Positions 1 to 6,450 are shown, counted from the stretch's first letter. The stretch is DNA of 7,025 nucleotides from an uncultured Alphaproteobacteria bacterium (GCA_905236375.1 CAJOOW010000029.1:1-7025); one strand, 5' to 3'. A program made the numbers and translations. Notes: generated from the sequence alone by a model not told the origin.

Positions 1-621
1 ATCAAATACGAAGGTTCGACTAGAGCGACCCAGTATTGCATTGACGATTTTATGAAGCGTCTTTATGGCAGTCGTAAAATTACGGACATGACCATTTTGA
101 CTTGCCAAAATTATCATGCCCTAATGCTATGCTTTGAAAACCGGGATATCGTTGTCTTTATCAAAAGCGGACTGACTTCGGGTTATTCTGGTGAAGGCCC
201 CAAGGGAACATCGCTTATTATTCGCCTTGCCGAAGAAGCCGGAATTACTATTAAGGAATTGAAGGCTACAACTTCGCTATTCAAGAGAATCAATTCTTCT
301 CGTGCTACAGTTAAAGATGTGGAATTCATCAAAAAGAACAGCAAGGTAAGTTTTGATTACGACCGTCTTTGCCTACCGAATGTCGATAAAGAATATGTCA
401 AACGAGCGAAAGATTCCTTCAAGAAAAACAAGGATATCATTTTCGTTAGAGCCGAAGACGAGAAGACGAAGGATGCTGTTGAGGTTGATAGGGCAAAGGC
501 ATTAAAAATGCTGCAAGAAATTCACGATACAGTAACCAAATCAAAAGATTCTAATATATTGTCTAAAATAGGTGATACGGCATCAGTGCTCTCGTTTATT
601 GGAGACATCTTAGGATTATAG
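1..621 (+). CDS. Unrecognised protein, C-terminal part (5' end outside window)
   Basis: The reading frame is open from base 1 and ends at a TAG at 619-621, giving 206 visible residues. The first internal ATG (base 52) has no Shine-Dalgarno sequence, so the true start probably lies upstream and the gene is cut by the window edge. I do not recognise the family. A mixed alpha/beta segment contains a conserved-looking glycine-rich stretch, SGYSGEGPKG, around visible residues 58-68, followed by a predicted helix (IIRLAEEAG). The C-terminal half is lysine- and aspartate-rich and ends in a short hydrophobic tail (ILSKIGDTASVLSFIGDILGL region). Composition is richer in G+C than the genes to its right. 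It is convergent with the neighbouring membrane-protein gene, with only three bases between the two stop codons. Coding status is likely; function is unknown. Confidence 0.75.
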   Translation: MKYEGSTRATQYCIDDFMKRLYGSRKITDMTILTCQNYHALMLCFENRDIVVFIKSGLTSGYSGEGPKGTSLIIRLAEEAGITIKELKATTSLFKRINSSRATVKDVEFIKKNSKVSFDYDRLCLPNVDKEYVKRAKDSFKKNKDIIFVRAEDEKTKDAVEVDRAKALKMLQEIHDTVTKSKDSNILSKIGDTASVLSFIGDILGL

Positions 622-624
622 CAA

Positions 625-1518
625 TTATATGCAGTTACCCATGCCAATCTTATTTAAAACTTTTATGACTTTTTCTTTAAATTCATCCTCTTTATTCTCC
701 GCAAGATGATGATATTTTATCTCATAGTCAATTGAAAACGATTCTTGTATATCTCTAAATTTAAATTCAAACCTTACACTAATGATGGTCTGTTCGGTCT
801 TCATTTTTTGCCATTTCTTCCAATCATTCAAAACATCATTTGAATATGGATTAGATAATGGGATGACGTATTCAAGTTGAGATGGGACAACATTTAAACG
901 ATAGCCATTTGCATTTGTTAAAAATGGTTCTAACAATTCTTGGTTATTATTTGAAGAAACATGCATTTCAAAATCGCTTGCGGCACATCTTCCTACATTT
1001 TTTATCACGAAATAAATATTTCTATTTCTCCATTCCCAATATGCGTTTATGTAAGGCCTTATATCCTTATTTATCTGGTCTTCAATCAACTTGGCTTGAT
1101 TCGCCTGTTCTGTCACTGATTTTTCTTGAGCCTCGGCCTGTCTTTTCAACTCCTCTCGCGTTAATTTTAACTCATCTCGTTGCAGTTCGAGATCTTTTCG
1201 TTGAAGTATTATTGTATAAATCAATCCACCAAATGCCAGAGCCGACATTAAAGAATTGAAACAACCAAACAAATCCCCATATACCCCATATTTATTAAAA
1301 TCAAATCCATATTCTTTAATCAATATCTCAGGCAAAACAAACGAAACAAAAAAGACAACAAGGAGACTAACGCCAATACCTGTAAACATCATAATATTTA
1401 CTTTAGGTTTCTTTTTCGCAATAGCAAGATATATGGCATATATCCCTAGTATTAAAATTAACAAAGCTAAAGGAGCAAATAGAATATATTTTGTCATTTC
1501 TAAAAAGTTAATAGTCAT
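625..1518 (-). CDS. Membrane/coiled-coil protein resembling putative AbiC-type phage abortive infection family
   Basis: The product is 297 residues from the ATG at 1518. I prefer this start because AAGGA lies seven bases upstream; an in-frame GTG at 1539 would add seven residues but would overlap the upstream gene. Visible architecture: two N-terminal membrane helices (about residues 12-34 and 42-63), a loop with YGDLFGCFNSL, a third hydrophobic helix (about 87-105), a charged heptad-like coiled coil (about 106-150, rich in LQRDELKLTREELKRQ), then a globular cytoplasmic domain beginning RPYINAYWEW and containing IKNVGRCAASDF. The order TM-TM, FGD-like loop, TM, coiled coil and an 'RPY...IKNVG' domain is what I know from proteins annotated as putative phage abortive infection proteins (putAbiC-like). 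Family membership is by remembered pattern, not a search. It is the last gene of the five-gene array, 13 bases after the preceding stop. A role as membrane effector or sensor of a defence system is inference. Confidence 0.8.
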   Translation of the reverse strand: MTINFLEMTKYILFAPLALLILILGIYAIYLAIAKKKPKVNIMMFTGIGVSLLVVFFVSFVLPEILIKEYGFDFNKYGVYGDLFGCFNSLMSALAFGGLIYTIILQRKDLELQRDELKLTREELKRQAEAQEKSVTEQANQAKLIEDQINKDIRPYINAYWEWRNRNIYFVIKNVGRCAASDFEMHVSSNNNQELLEPFLTNANGYRLNVVPSQLEYVIPLSNPYSNDVLNDWKKWQKMKTEQTIISVRFEFKFRDIQESFSIDYEIKYHHLAENKEDEFKEKVIKVLNKIGMGNCI

Positions 1519-1525
1519 TATTGTA

Positions 1526-1530
1526 TCCTT
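1526..1530 (-). promoter_or_regulatory. Ribosome-binding site deciding the start of the membrane-protein gene
   Basis: AAGGA on the minus strand, seven bases before the ATG at 1518. It lies between the upstream stop codon (1532-1534) and this ATG, and it falls inside the reading frame that would start at the GTG at 1539, so it supports the shorter protein. Confidence 0.7.
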
Positions 1531-1531
1531 A

Positions 1532-2596
1532 TTATTCACAGCAAGGCATTCCCCTTGCGTTCATTTCATTTATCAAAATAGTATTTATTTTTGCAAAACT
1601 ACCTGGTTCACTACAATCAACATTTTGTTTTCGCATTTGTTCTAGAACAGCCGTCTCAAATTCAGTATCTTTAAGAGTTTTAAAGAATGTCTCTAAATTT
1701 TCAAGTTCTTCATATTCAAATACTCTATAGAACAAGTTATGCACAACAGCCTTATTCAATATGATTTTCCATTCTGCCAGGCACTCATTGGAAATATGTA
1801 TGAGGTTAGCAAGAAAAAGACAGAAATATCCAAACAGACTTCTATCCCTTATAAAAGGGAATGTCCTGTAATTAATACAGAATTCCATTACTGCAGTAGC
1901 CTGCGCAAAAAGGCCAATGCATAAATGATAGAATTGATTAACACCTTCCTTTCCGTCACATATGGGAATGTGCATCATTTCCAGATGTTCTAAATACCGC
2001 TCTTTCAAAGTTGGTTTTTCATACCTTAGGAAAAGTCCCCAACCGGCATCTTCTCCAATGCTCTCAATAACATCATTTACTGATGAAAATTTATTCAAAA
2101 ACGAATCTTTATTTATCGTAGAGTCGGCAAACAAATGCCAAAAAGCATTGTCTGCACTTTGCAAAACCAAGTTTTTATCTACAAATAGATACGAAAGGGG
2201 CAATACAAAAATCTTACCATTATATTTTTGAATAATTTCAATATCATCTTCAATCGACTTTTTCAAATATCCAGCCAAATGTTCTTGAGGACCAACAGCG
2301 ACCAGCATTGCCACAGGATCATCAGAAATATGCTTTTTCCCAAAAGAAAAAAAAGGCAGTTCCCGCTTATTAGCAACATTAAGATACATTCCGCCAATAA
2401 AGGTACATGTATCAAAATCACATGGATAATTATTTAGGAAAAAATCTATTTCACGTTTATGGCGTAACCAAAATATACGGCATTCATTTTGAATAGAATA
2501 CGCTTCATCGGTATCAAAATGCTCATACTTTTTCAAAAGAGCCAAATACTCTTTTTGAATCAATTGCATAGATGAGGTTAAAACATCACAGCCCAT
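1532..2596 (-). CDS. Uncharacterised 354-aa protein of the five-gene array
   Basis: I do not recognise the family. The ATG at 2596 is preceded by GAGGTT eight bases upstream; the second ATG (residue 10) has no comparable site. The N-terminal half (about residues 50-200) looks alpha/beta, with FIGGMYLNV at 67-74, SDDPVAMLVAVGP at 91-103 and a strand-like KIFVLPLSYLFV at 128-139. From about 215 onward it appears helical, with hydrophobic segments around 222-240 and 253-270 that look like buried helices more than membrane spans, because they contain His, Cys and Asn. It ends with a charged region and a Cys-Cys-Glu tail. No signal peptide or catalytic motif is evident. The first 11 bases overlap the end of the upstream DUF5677-like gene, which suggests translational coupling and a shared function. 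It could be a partner or regulatory subunit; nothing in the sequence decides this. Confidence 0.85.
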   Translation of the reverse strand: MGCDVLTSSMQLIQKEYLALLKKYEHFDTDEAYSIQNECRIFWLRHKREIDFFLNNYPCDFDTCTFIGGMYLNVANKRELPFFSFGKKHISDDPVAMLVAVGPQEHLAGYLKKSIEDDIEIIQKYNGKIFVLPLSYLFVDKNLVLQSADNAFWHLFADSTINKDSFLNKFSSVNDVIESIGEDAGWGLFLRYEKPTLKERYLEHLEMMHIPICDGKEGVNQFYHLCIGLFAQATAVMEFCINYRTFPFIRDRSLFGYFCLFLANLIHISNECLAEWKIILNKAVVHNLFYRVFEYEELENLETFFKTLKDTEFETAVLEQMRKQNVDCSEPGSFAKINTILINEMNARGMPCCE

Positions 2597-4052
2597 ATTC
2601 AGGCAACCTCTTCTTCAATTCATCAGATAAACCAAATTCATCTACAATGAGCCTTATAGTTTTATTCATCACCATAACAAGATCATACCAAACTGATTTC
2701 ATTTTCTGTTGATTTTCAACATCTGGAACGCAATGAAATTGATGTCCAGGAGCATCGCAAGCTAATAAAGAAGACTCTCTTATGGCACTCCATAGCCCAT
2801 GTTCAAAAGCAGAATCGTAATCGTAAATTAAGTACAGTTCTTTTTCACCAACAGCTTCAAATTTTTGTTTGGCATTGCCCCCTTTGAATGCTCTTGTATC
2901 CATATCTTGGAGCATTCTGCTTTTATATACATCTACTAAAATATTCAAATATTTCAAATCAAAATGCGTTTTGGCATTGGGTTCTATGCCATTTTCAGGA
3001 AACCTCTCCGTTACCAGTTTTAACTCACCCATACCATATGACTGATATTCTTCCCAAATTTTTTGATTTTGTTGTTCCTCTTTCAGAAGATATTTCATCA
3101 TTATAAAATCTTCAATAATTACACGAACAATCGAACGCCCCGAAATGGTATTGAATAAATCGTGTTCAATAATTTCAAGGAATCTCTTATATGAATATGT
3201 CGCTAGCCCCAAGAGCACCAACATCTTTTCATTTAGGGGATTTGTTATTCTGTATAAATCACCATAATACAAAAATACATTCTTTATGAAAATGGAATAT
3301 TCTTCTACGATTTCTTCAGAAACATCCTTTTCATATTTCAAAATATATGGTTTACACTCAAACATAGCCCCACATTTCCTCCAAAAATCATCAGCAAAAG
3401 ATCTATCCTTCTCAAAAAAAGACATTTCCATAGAACGCACTGTCGGCCTAATGGAACGCATTCGTTCGTCAGAATGATCAATTGTGGGGTATAAAGAAAT
3501 ATTCTCCAACACTTCCATCGGTATTCGCAAATGACCAGAGCATAAGCGATAAAACAAGACCAGAAATTTCACATCTGTTGTAAATTCAGATTGAGGATGA
3601 TTCATTTTTCGAATTACAGATTCTAATACGTCCTGACATTTTACATAATCAAAATCCTCATTTGTTAAAAAATTCGATAATACAGGATATTCCGAATACG
3701 AATAAACAAGGTTTAATGGCAAAAGGTGTTCTTTTAATTCTAGATCTTCTATAATTTGATATACCGATTGCTGTATAGTTTCGTTTAAAGCAAGTATTTT
3801 TGATAAAGCAGGTTCTTCAAGATTTTGTGCAACAAGAAAAATTCTTTGCAACATCTGCATTATTTTTTGCAAGCCCTGCTTTCTGTCATCAAAGGAATCG
3901 AGCAAAAGACCAAGCCACAGATATTCAGGAACACGCTCCGTAAACCAATTACAAGGCGAAATACCTTCAATAGTATTAAATGGCGCTACGAAAATGCCAT
4001 TGTGTAATTCATGACCGTTTAAAGAAACAGGATGTCTTTTATGAAATTCCAT
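2586..4052 (-). CDS. 488-aa protein with DUF5677-like C-terminal region
   Basis: The ATG at 4052 is the first possible start after an in-frame TAG two codons upstream; its ribosome site is weak (GGA nine bases before). The protein appears largely alpha-helical and soluble. Residues 34-51 (NWFTERVPEYLWLGLLLD) form an N-terminal motif of the 'lPe-hydrophobic-W' kind. From about 270 to 470 the layout resembles DUF5677: a helix with SYKRFLEIIEHD (287-298), GRSIVRVIIEDFIMMKYLLK (305-324), a middle charged helix, then YDYDSAFEHGLWSAIRES (410-427) with a Y..S..EHG-type motif, and a final helical segment. DUF5677 has no established biochemical activity that I know of, and the assignment here is by remembered motif only. 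It overlaps the upstream nuclease-like gene by 14 bases and the downstream gene by 11, so it sits in the centre of a coupled operon. Conserved Glu/His residues could be catalytic or structural. Confidence 0.85.
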   Translation of the reverse strand: MEFHKRHPVSLNGHELHNGIFVAPFNTIEGISPCNWFTERVPEYLWLGLLLDSFDDRKQGLQKIMQMLQRIFLVAQNLEEPALSKILALNETIQQSVYQIIEDLELKEHLLPLNLVYSYSEYPVLSNFLTNEDFDYVKCQDVLESVIRKMNHPQSEFTTDVKFLVLFYRLCSGHLRIPMEVLENISLYPTIDHSDERMRSIRPTVRSMEMSFFEKDRSFADDFWRKCGAMFECKPYILKYEKDVSEEIVEEYSIFIKNVFLYYGDLYRITNPLNEKMLVLLGLATYSYKRFLEIIEHDLFNTISGRSIVRVIIEDFIMMKYLLKEEQQNQKIWEEYQSYGMGELKLVTERFPENGIEPNAKTHFDLKYLNILVDVYKSRMLQDMDTRAFKGGNAKQKFEAVGEKELYLIYDYDSAFEHGLWSAIRESSLLACDAPGHQFHCVPDVENQQKMKSVWYDLVMVMNKTIRLIVDEFGLSDELKKRLPEYGL

Positions 4053-4770
4053 CTTCTATTTTCCATATTCCAACTGCAGATAAACTTGTATCCTCAATCT
4101 GTAAGGAAATGCACGTTGTTTTCACATAAAAAAAATCATCAAAGAAATGCGGGTATATATAGCAAAATTCATTAGATAGAATGTATTTATCCCGGCCATA
4201 AAGAAAATTGTTTTTTAAATTTTTTATATCTATATCGTTAAAATCAATGTACTTTATTAATCCCTTCTCAAATCTAAACATTTTTCTATAGATATTTTCC
4301 CTATCACAATATGGCTTATGCCATGGATTAAAAGCATTTTTATCGATTCCTTTATTGCCCATAAACTCATTAAAAAAATCTTTTTTAGATCCACAAACAA
4401 CTAAAAAACATTCTGTTTGCCATTTTTGAGCCATCACTTTTAATCTCAGCAAATCATTGAAGAAACGTTGTATTTCTTTTCCTGTTTTTGTGTAATCTGG
4501 CTGAACATATTTAAATTCAAAATAATTGGAACAGCCATTTCTCTCGAAAAACAAGTCAAATTTTCTTTGCTTAAATGCATCTATGTTTTTTTCTAGCACA
4601 ACCTCCCCCGAATATTGTGCCAAATAGTCACTTATAGGCATTCTAACAGATGACTCCGATAAAATATACTCTTTGTTCACAGCTATATAATAATCAAGCC
4701 ATGCCTTTGTCACATGCGCTAAATCATTTATTTCAAAAGCTTTACTTGTCCGTTCTCTAACAATACCCAC
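4039..4770 (-). CDS. PD-(D/E)XK nuclease-like protein
   Basis: No ATG lies near the 5' end. I choose the GTG at 4770 because GAGG stands six bases upstream; an in-frame TTG at 4782, overlapping the previous stop codon, would give four more residues, and an in-frame TAA just beyond that limits any extension. Numbered from the GTG (243 aa), a helix ending GEVVLEKNIDAF (about 55-66) is followed by KFDLFFE with Asp72, then NYFEFKYV with Glu85 and Lys87, a helix (about 95-116) and a strand TECFLVVCGS. The D-x12-E-x-K spacing in an alpha-beta-beta-beta-alpha-beta order is the signature of the PD-(D/E)XK fold used by restriction enzymes and many defence nucleases; Glu56 or Glu60 could be the additional helix acid. 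The C-terminal third, rich in Phe, Tyr and Asp, is not recognised. Metal-dependent nucleic-acid cleavage is the expected activity; substrate is unknown. It overlaps the downstream gene by 14 bases. Confidence 0.8.
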   Translation of the reverse strand: MGIVRERTSKAFEINDLAHVTKAWLDYYIAVNKEYILSESSVRMPISDYLAQYSGEVVLEKNIDAFKQRKFDLFFERNGCSNYFEFKYVQPDYTKTGKEIQRFFNDLLRLKVMAQKWQTECFLVVCGSKKDFFNEFMGNKGIDKNAFNPWHKPYCDRENIYRKMFRFEKGLIKYIDFNDIDIKNLKNNFLYGRDKYILSNEFCYIYPHFFDDFFYVKTTCISLQIEDTSLSAVGIWKIEDGIS

Positions 4771-4776
4771 AAACAA

Positions 4777-4780
4777 CCTC
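4777..4780 (-). promoter_or_regulatory. Ribosome-binding site pointing to a GTG start
   Basis: GAGG on the minus strand, six bases before the GTG at 4770. It overlaps the TGA stop of the upstream repeat-protein gene (4779-4781). The alternative TTG starts at 4782 and 4776 have no purine-rich site at proper spacing, so this site argues for the GTG. Confidence 0.5.
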
Positions 4781-5231
4781 AAATATTAATGTAGTTCAGA
4801 TTATTCAACCCGATAATTACAATTCTGACCCACGGATTATTTAATTCCACAAACGCATTATACGAATTATTGTTAACTAAATGATAAACAACATTGTCAA
4901 GCAATGGCTTAGGATTTGCTATTTGTGGATTTGCAAATATTACAAACAAATGAGCATTTCCAAATGCCGTCTGTAAAGGTTGTTGATAAACGGCATATCC
5001 ATCAGGATCAAAATCATAGTGAAGATTATTTATTCCCAAAATTACAACTTTTAACCATGGATTATCAAGCCATTCCTCAACATAAGCATTATATGAATTA
5101 TCATTAACATAGTTCTGTATAGCATAATCCACCGCAGGCAATGGATTTGGGTTATACGGCGTTTCTGAGAAAACTGCTATAAAAGCTTGCCCCTGATCGA
5201 CATTCTCTAATTGTTGCTCAAAAAACTGCAT
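4779..5231 (-). CDS. Small protein made of two copies of a ~55-residue unit, family unknown
   Basis: The 150-aa product starts at an ATG preceded by AAGGA at good spacing. It consists of two related halves. Unit 1 covers about residues 15-70 and unit 2 about 93-145; each has a hydrophobic strand (AFIAVFS / HLFVIFA), a proline-containing turn and helix, the shared motif NSYNA(Y/F)VE, then NPW followed by a strong strand and a Gly-hydrophobic-Asn-Asn-Leu ending (VVILGINNL / IVIIGLNNL). The linker between the units is acidic and tyrosine-rich (HYDFDPDGY). The protein is very rich in Asn and aromatic residues, and unusually poor in Lys and Arg. No signal peptide, membrane helix or catalytic motif stands out. 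It is the first gene of the five-gene array and ends at the start of the nuclease-like gene. A binding, sensing or partner role for the nuclease is possible but is inference only. Confidence 0.75.
   Translation of the reverse strand: MQFFEQQLENVDQGQAFIAVFSETPYNPNPLPAVDYAIQNYVNDNSYNAYVEEWLDNPWLKVVILGINNLHYDFDPDGYAVYQQPLQTAFGNAHLFVIFANPQIANPKPLLDNVVYHLVNNNSYNAFVELNNPWVRIVIIGLNNLNYINI
4797..4955 (-). repeat. Second copy of the internal coding duplication
   Basis: Encodes residues 93-145 of the 150-aa protein and matches the copy at 5022-5189 in protein and clearly also in DNA. For instance, on the + strand both copies read through gattatt...aattacaa, a ggattat block and a gcattata(c/t)gaatta block in the same order. 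Confidence 0.7.
5022..5189 (-). repeat. First copy of the internal coding duplication
   Basis: Encodes residues 15-70 of the 150-aa protein. It is a few residues longer than the other copy, having two extra residues between the shared VE and NPW motifs (EWLD against LN). The order of shared blocks is the same, so this is a direct in-frame duplication. Confidence 0.7.
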
Positions 5232-5416
5232 TTTTATTCCTTTTAGAAAAAATGGACCTTATTTATTATTATCACTGTTTAAGCATTCATGAAGAGTCCG
5301 TCACAAATCTTCTTCAACTTCATATTTTCTAGGCATCCATTCAAACACCATTCAACCAATCTCTCCCATCTTAATGTTATATCCAAACATTGCTTTTTCT
5401 CGCACAACCAATTTCT
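5232..5416 (-). other. 185-bp spacer between the DUF3800-like gene and the five-gene array
   Basis: This is the only sizeable non-coding stretch in the window. Read on the minus strand, it stays open in the frame of the DUF3800-like gene for 45 codons after that gene's TAA, to a TAA at 5281-5279. The tail is Cys- and Trp-rich and lacks an ATG near its beginning and any good ribosome site. The lower-numbered part contains an AT-rich tract that could hold a promoter for the array. I see no convincing hairpin-plus-T-run terminator. Confidence 0.6.
5268..5273 (-). promoter_or_regulatory. Possible -10 element for the five-gene array
   Basis: GATAAT on the minus strand matches five of six bases of the bacterial -10 consensus and lies about 36 bases before the start codon at 5231, within a TGATAATAATAAATAA tract. 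A -35 match is poor: TTCATG is the nearest candidate, and it fits better to the adjacent TAATAA. The call rests on position and AT content and is weak. Confidence 0.25.
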
Positions 5417-6439
5417 TTACTGTAAATCAATGCACATAACATAGGTAGAATTCTGACATTCTAATTCATTTCTATCATTTAGTGTGAAATTCTTGCTCAA
5501 ATCATCAAGACTTTGTTTTATACCAAATCTTTTTTCTAACACTCCAAGTTTATACACGGCATTCTTTGATGGGTTTCTTTTTTTCGCTATAATTGAATTA
5601 TATGTGTAATTCCCCAAAATGTCGCACATCTGTACAATAAAAGAATTTTGGTCTTTTAATGGTTTAAAATCTTGTATTCTGATTTTCTTCTCTTGTCGAA
5701 AATACACACGAATCGGATGAAGAAATGTGTTTAAAAGAGAATTTAATGTGCCCTGAAACGATAGCGCCTTACCATAATCAATTAAATATGTTTGCGGATT
5801 GTTCTTATTTTTTATTTTTCCAAGTAAAAACAAGATGTACCGCCGTAAATATCTAAAATATTCTCCCCATTTCATTTTATTATTATTTCTTATTATATAC
5901 GCTTTCCAACTATTGCAATCCATATCTTCAATAATTTTACCAATTTGATCAGGATGAACGACGAGTGATGTGGCATTAATTTTATCACACCTGTTGCCTA
6001 AAAACCAGATCTGATGAACACATGCTAAAATATCCCTTTGCGACTGGTCATCTATTTGTTTTAATCCGGGAAACATATTTTGTGCAGCTTTATTACAGAA
6101 AAAACTTCTTGCAATATCTACCAGATAATCAGAGTTGTTTTGTTTTTTTTGTGCAGATTGAACCGCTATAAAACAGTCTAATTTTCCCTGATTTATATAA
6201 TCTTCAAATTTATCCAACCACAATTCAACAAGTCGCCCTTTTTTTTGTTTACTTTTCTCCTTTATATCTACAGCATGTATTCCGTTAAAATTCGTTCCTA
6301 ATAAATTTGAGTTGTTCTGATTTATTGTTTTTATGTCATTTTCATATGCTTTAATATCCACTTCTTCACCATAGATATGAACAAGCATATAAAAAGATCC
6401 ATTTGACCCCTTACATTCATCAATATACATGTGTTTCAT
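5417..6439 (-). CDS. DUF3800-like protein
   Basis: The 340-aa product starts at the ATG at 6439, six bases after AAGGA, which overlaps the stop codon of the upstream hsdS; a second ATG three codons on is less well spaced. The layout fits DUF3800: an N-terminal strand with Asp7-Glu8 (MYIDECKG), an HA-D motif at GIHAVDIK (His55, Asp58), a middle strand with YLIDYGKA (Asp221), and a late motif SFIVQMCDILGNYTYN with Gln270 and Asp273, comparable to the family's 'S..iQ.aD'. The acidic residues at strand ends suggest an RNase H-like nuclease fold; no activity has been shown for this protein. The family is frequent near restriction and other defence genes. Being ten bases behind hsdS, it is probably co-transcribed with it. 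Its base composition is much more AT-rich than hsdS. The assignment is from motif order, without a search. Confidence 0.75.
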   Translation of the reverse strand: MKHMYIDECKGSNGSFYMLVHIYGEEVDIKAYENDIKTINQNNSNLLGTNFNGIHAVDIKEKSKQKKGRLVELWLDKFEDYINQGKLDCFIAVQSAQKKQNNSDYLVDIARSFFCNKAAQNMFPGLKQIDDQSQRDILACVHQIWFLGNRCDKINATSLVVHPDQIGKIIEDMDCNSWKAYIIRNNNKMKWGEYFRYLRRYILFLLGKIKNKNNPQTYLIDYGKALSFQGTLNSLLNTFLHPIRVYFRQEKKIRIQDFKPLKDQNSFIVQMCDILGNYTYNSIIAKKRNPSKNAVYKLGVLEKRFGIKQSLDDLSKNFTLNDRNELECQNSTYVMCIDLQ

Positions 6440-6445
6440 TGCATT

Positions 6446-6450
6446 TCCTT
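6446..6450 (-). promoter_or_regulatory. Ribosome-binding site of the DUF3800-like gene
   Basis: AAGGA on the minus strand, six bases before the ATG at 6439 and touching the last base of the hsdS stop codon. The arrangement suggests coupled translation from the restriction operon message. Confidence 0.65.

Noticed and set aside
1519..1539. GTG at 1539 as the start of the membrane-protein gene
   Set aside because: The AAGGA site at 1530-1526 would lie inside the coding sequence, whereas it is ideally spaced for the ATG at 1518. The seven extra residues are polar and precede the first membrane helix without adding a motif.
882..1645. Two consecutive + strand open frames of 125 and 129 codons opposite the membrane-protein gene
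   Set aside because: They lie antisense to a gene with clear membrane helices and coiled coil, and their hydrophobic or basic content mirrors that gene's codons. No ribosome site or recognisable domain supports them.
4771..4782. TTG at 4782 as the start of the nuclease-like gene
   Set aside because: It overlaps the upstream stop and has no purine-rich site at suitable distance; the GTG at 4770 has GAGG six bases upstream. It cannot be fully excluded.
4797..5189. The two repeated segments as a CRISPR-like or mobile-element repeat
   Set aside because: There are only two long, diverged copies, both in frame within one protein gene and sharing protein motifs, so this is a coding duplication.
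5232..5278. Rho-independent terminator in the spacer before the five-gene array
   Set aside because: A T run is present on the minus strand (CCATTTTTTC), but I could not find a stable GC-rich stem directly before it.
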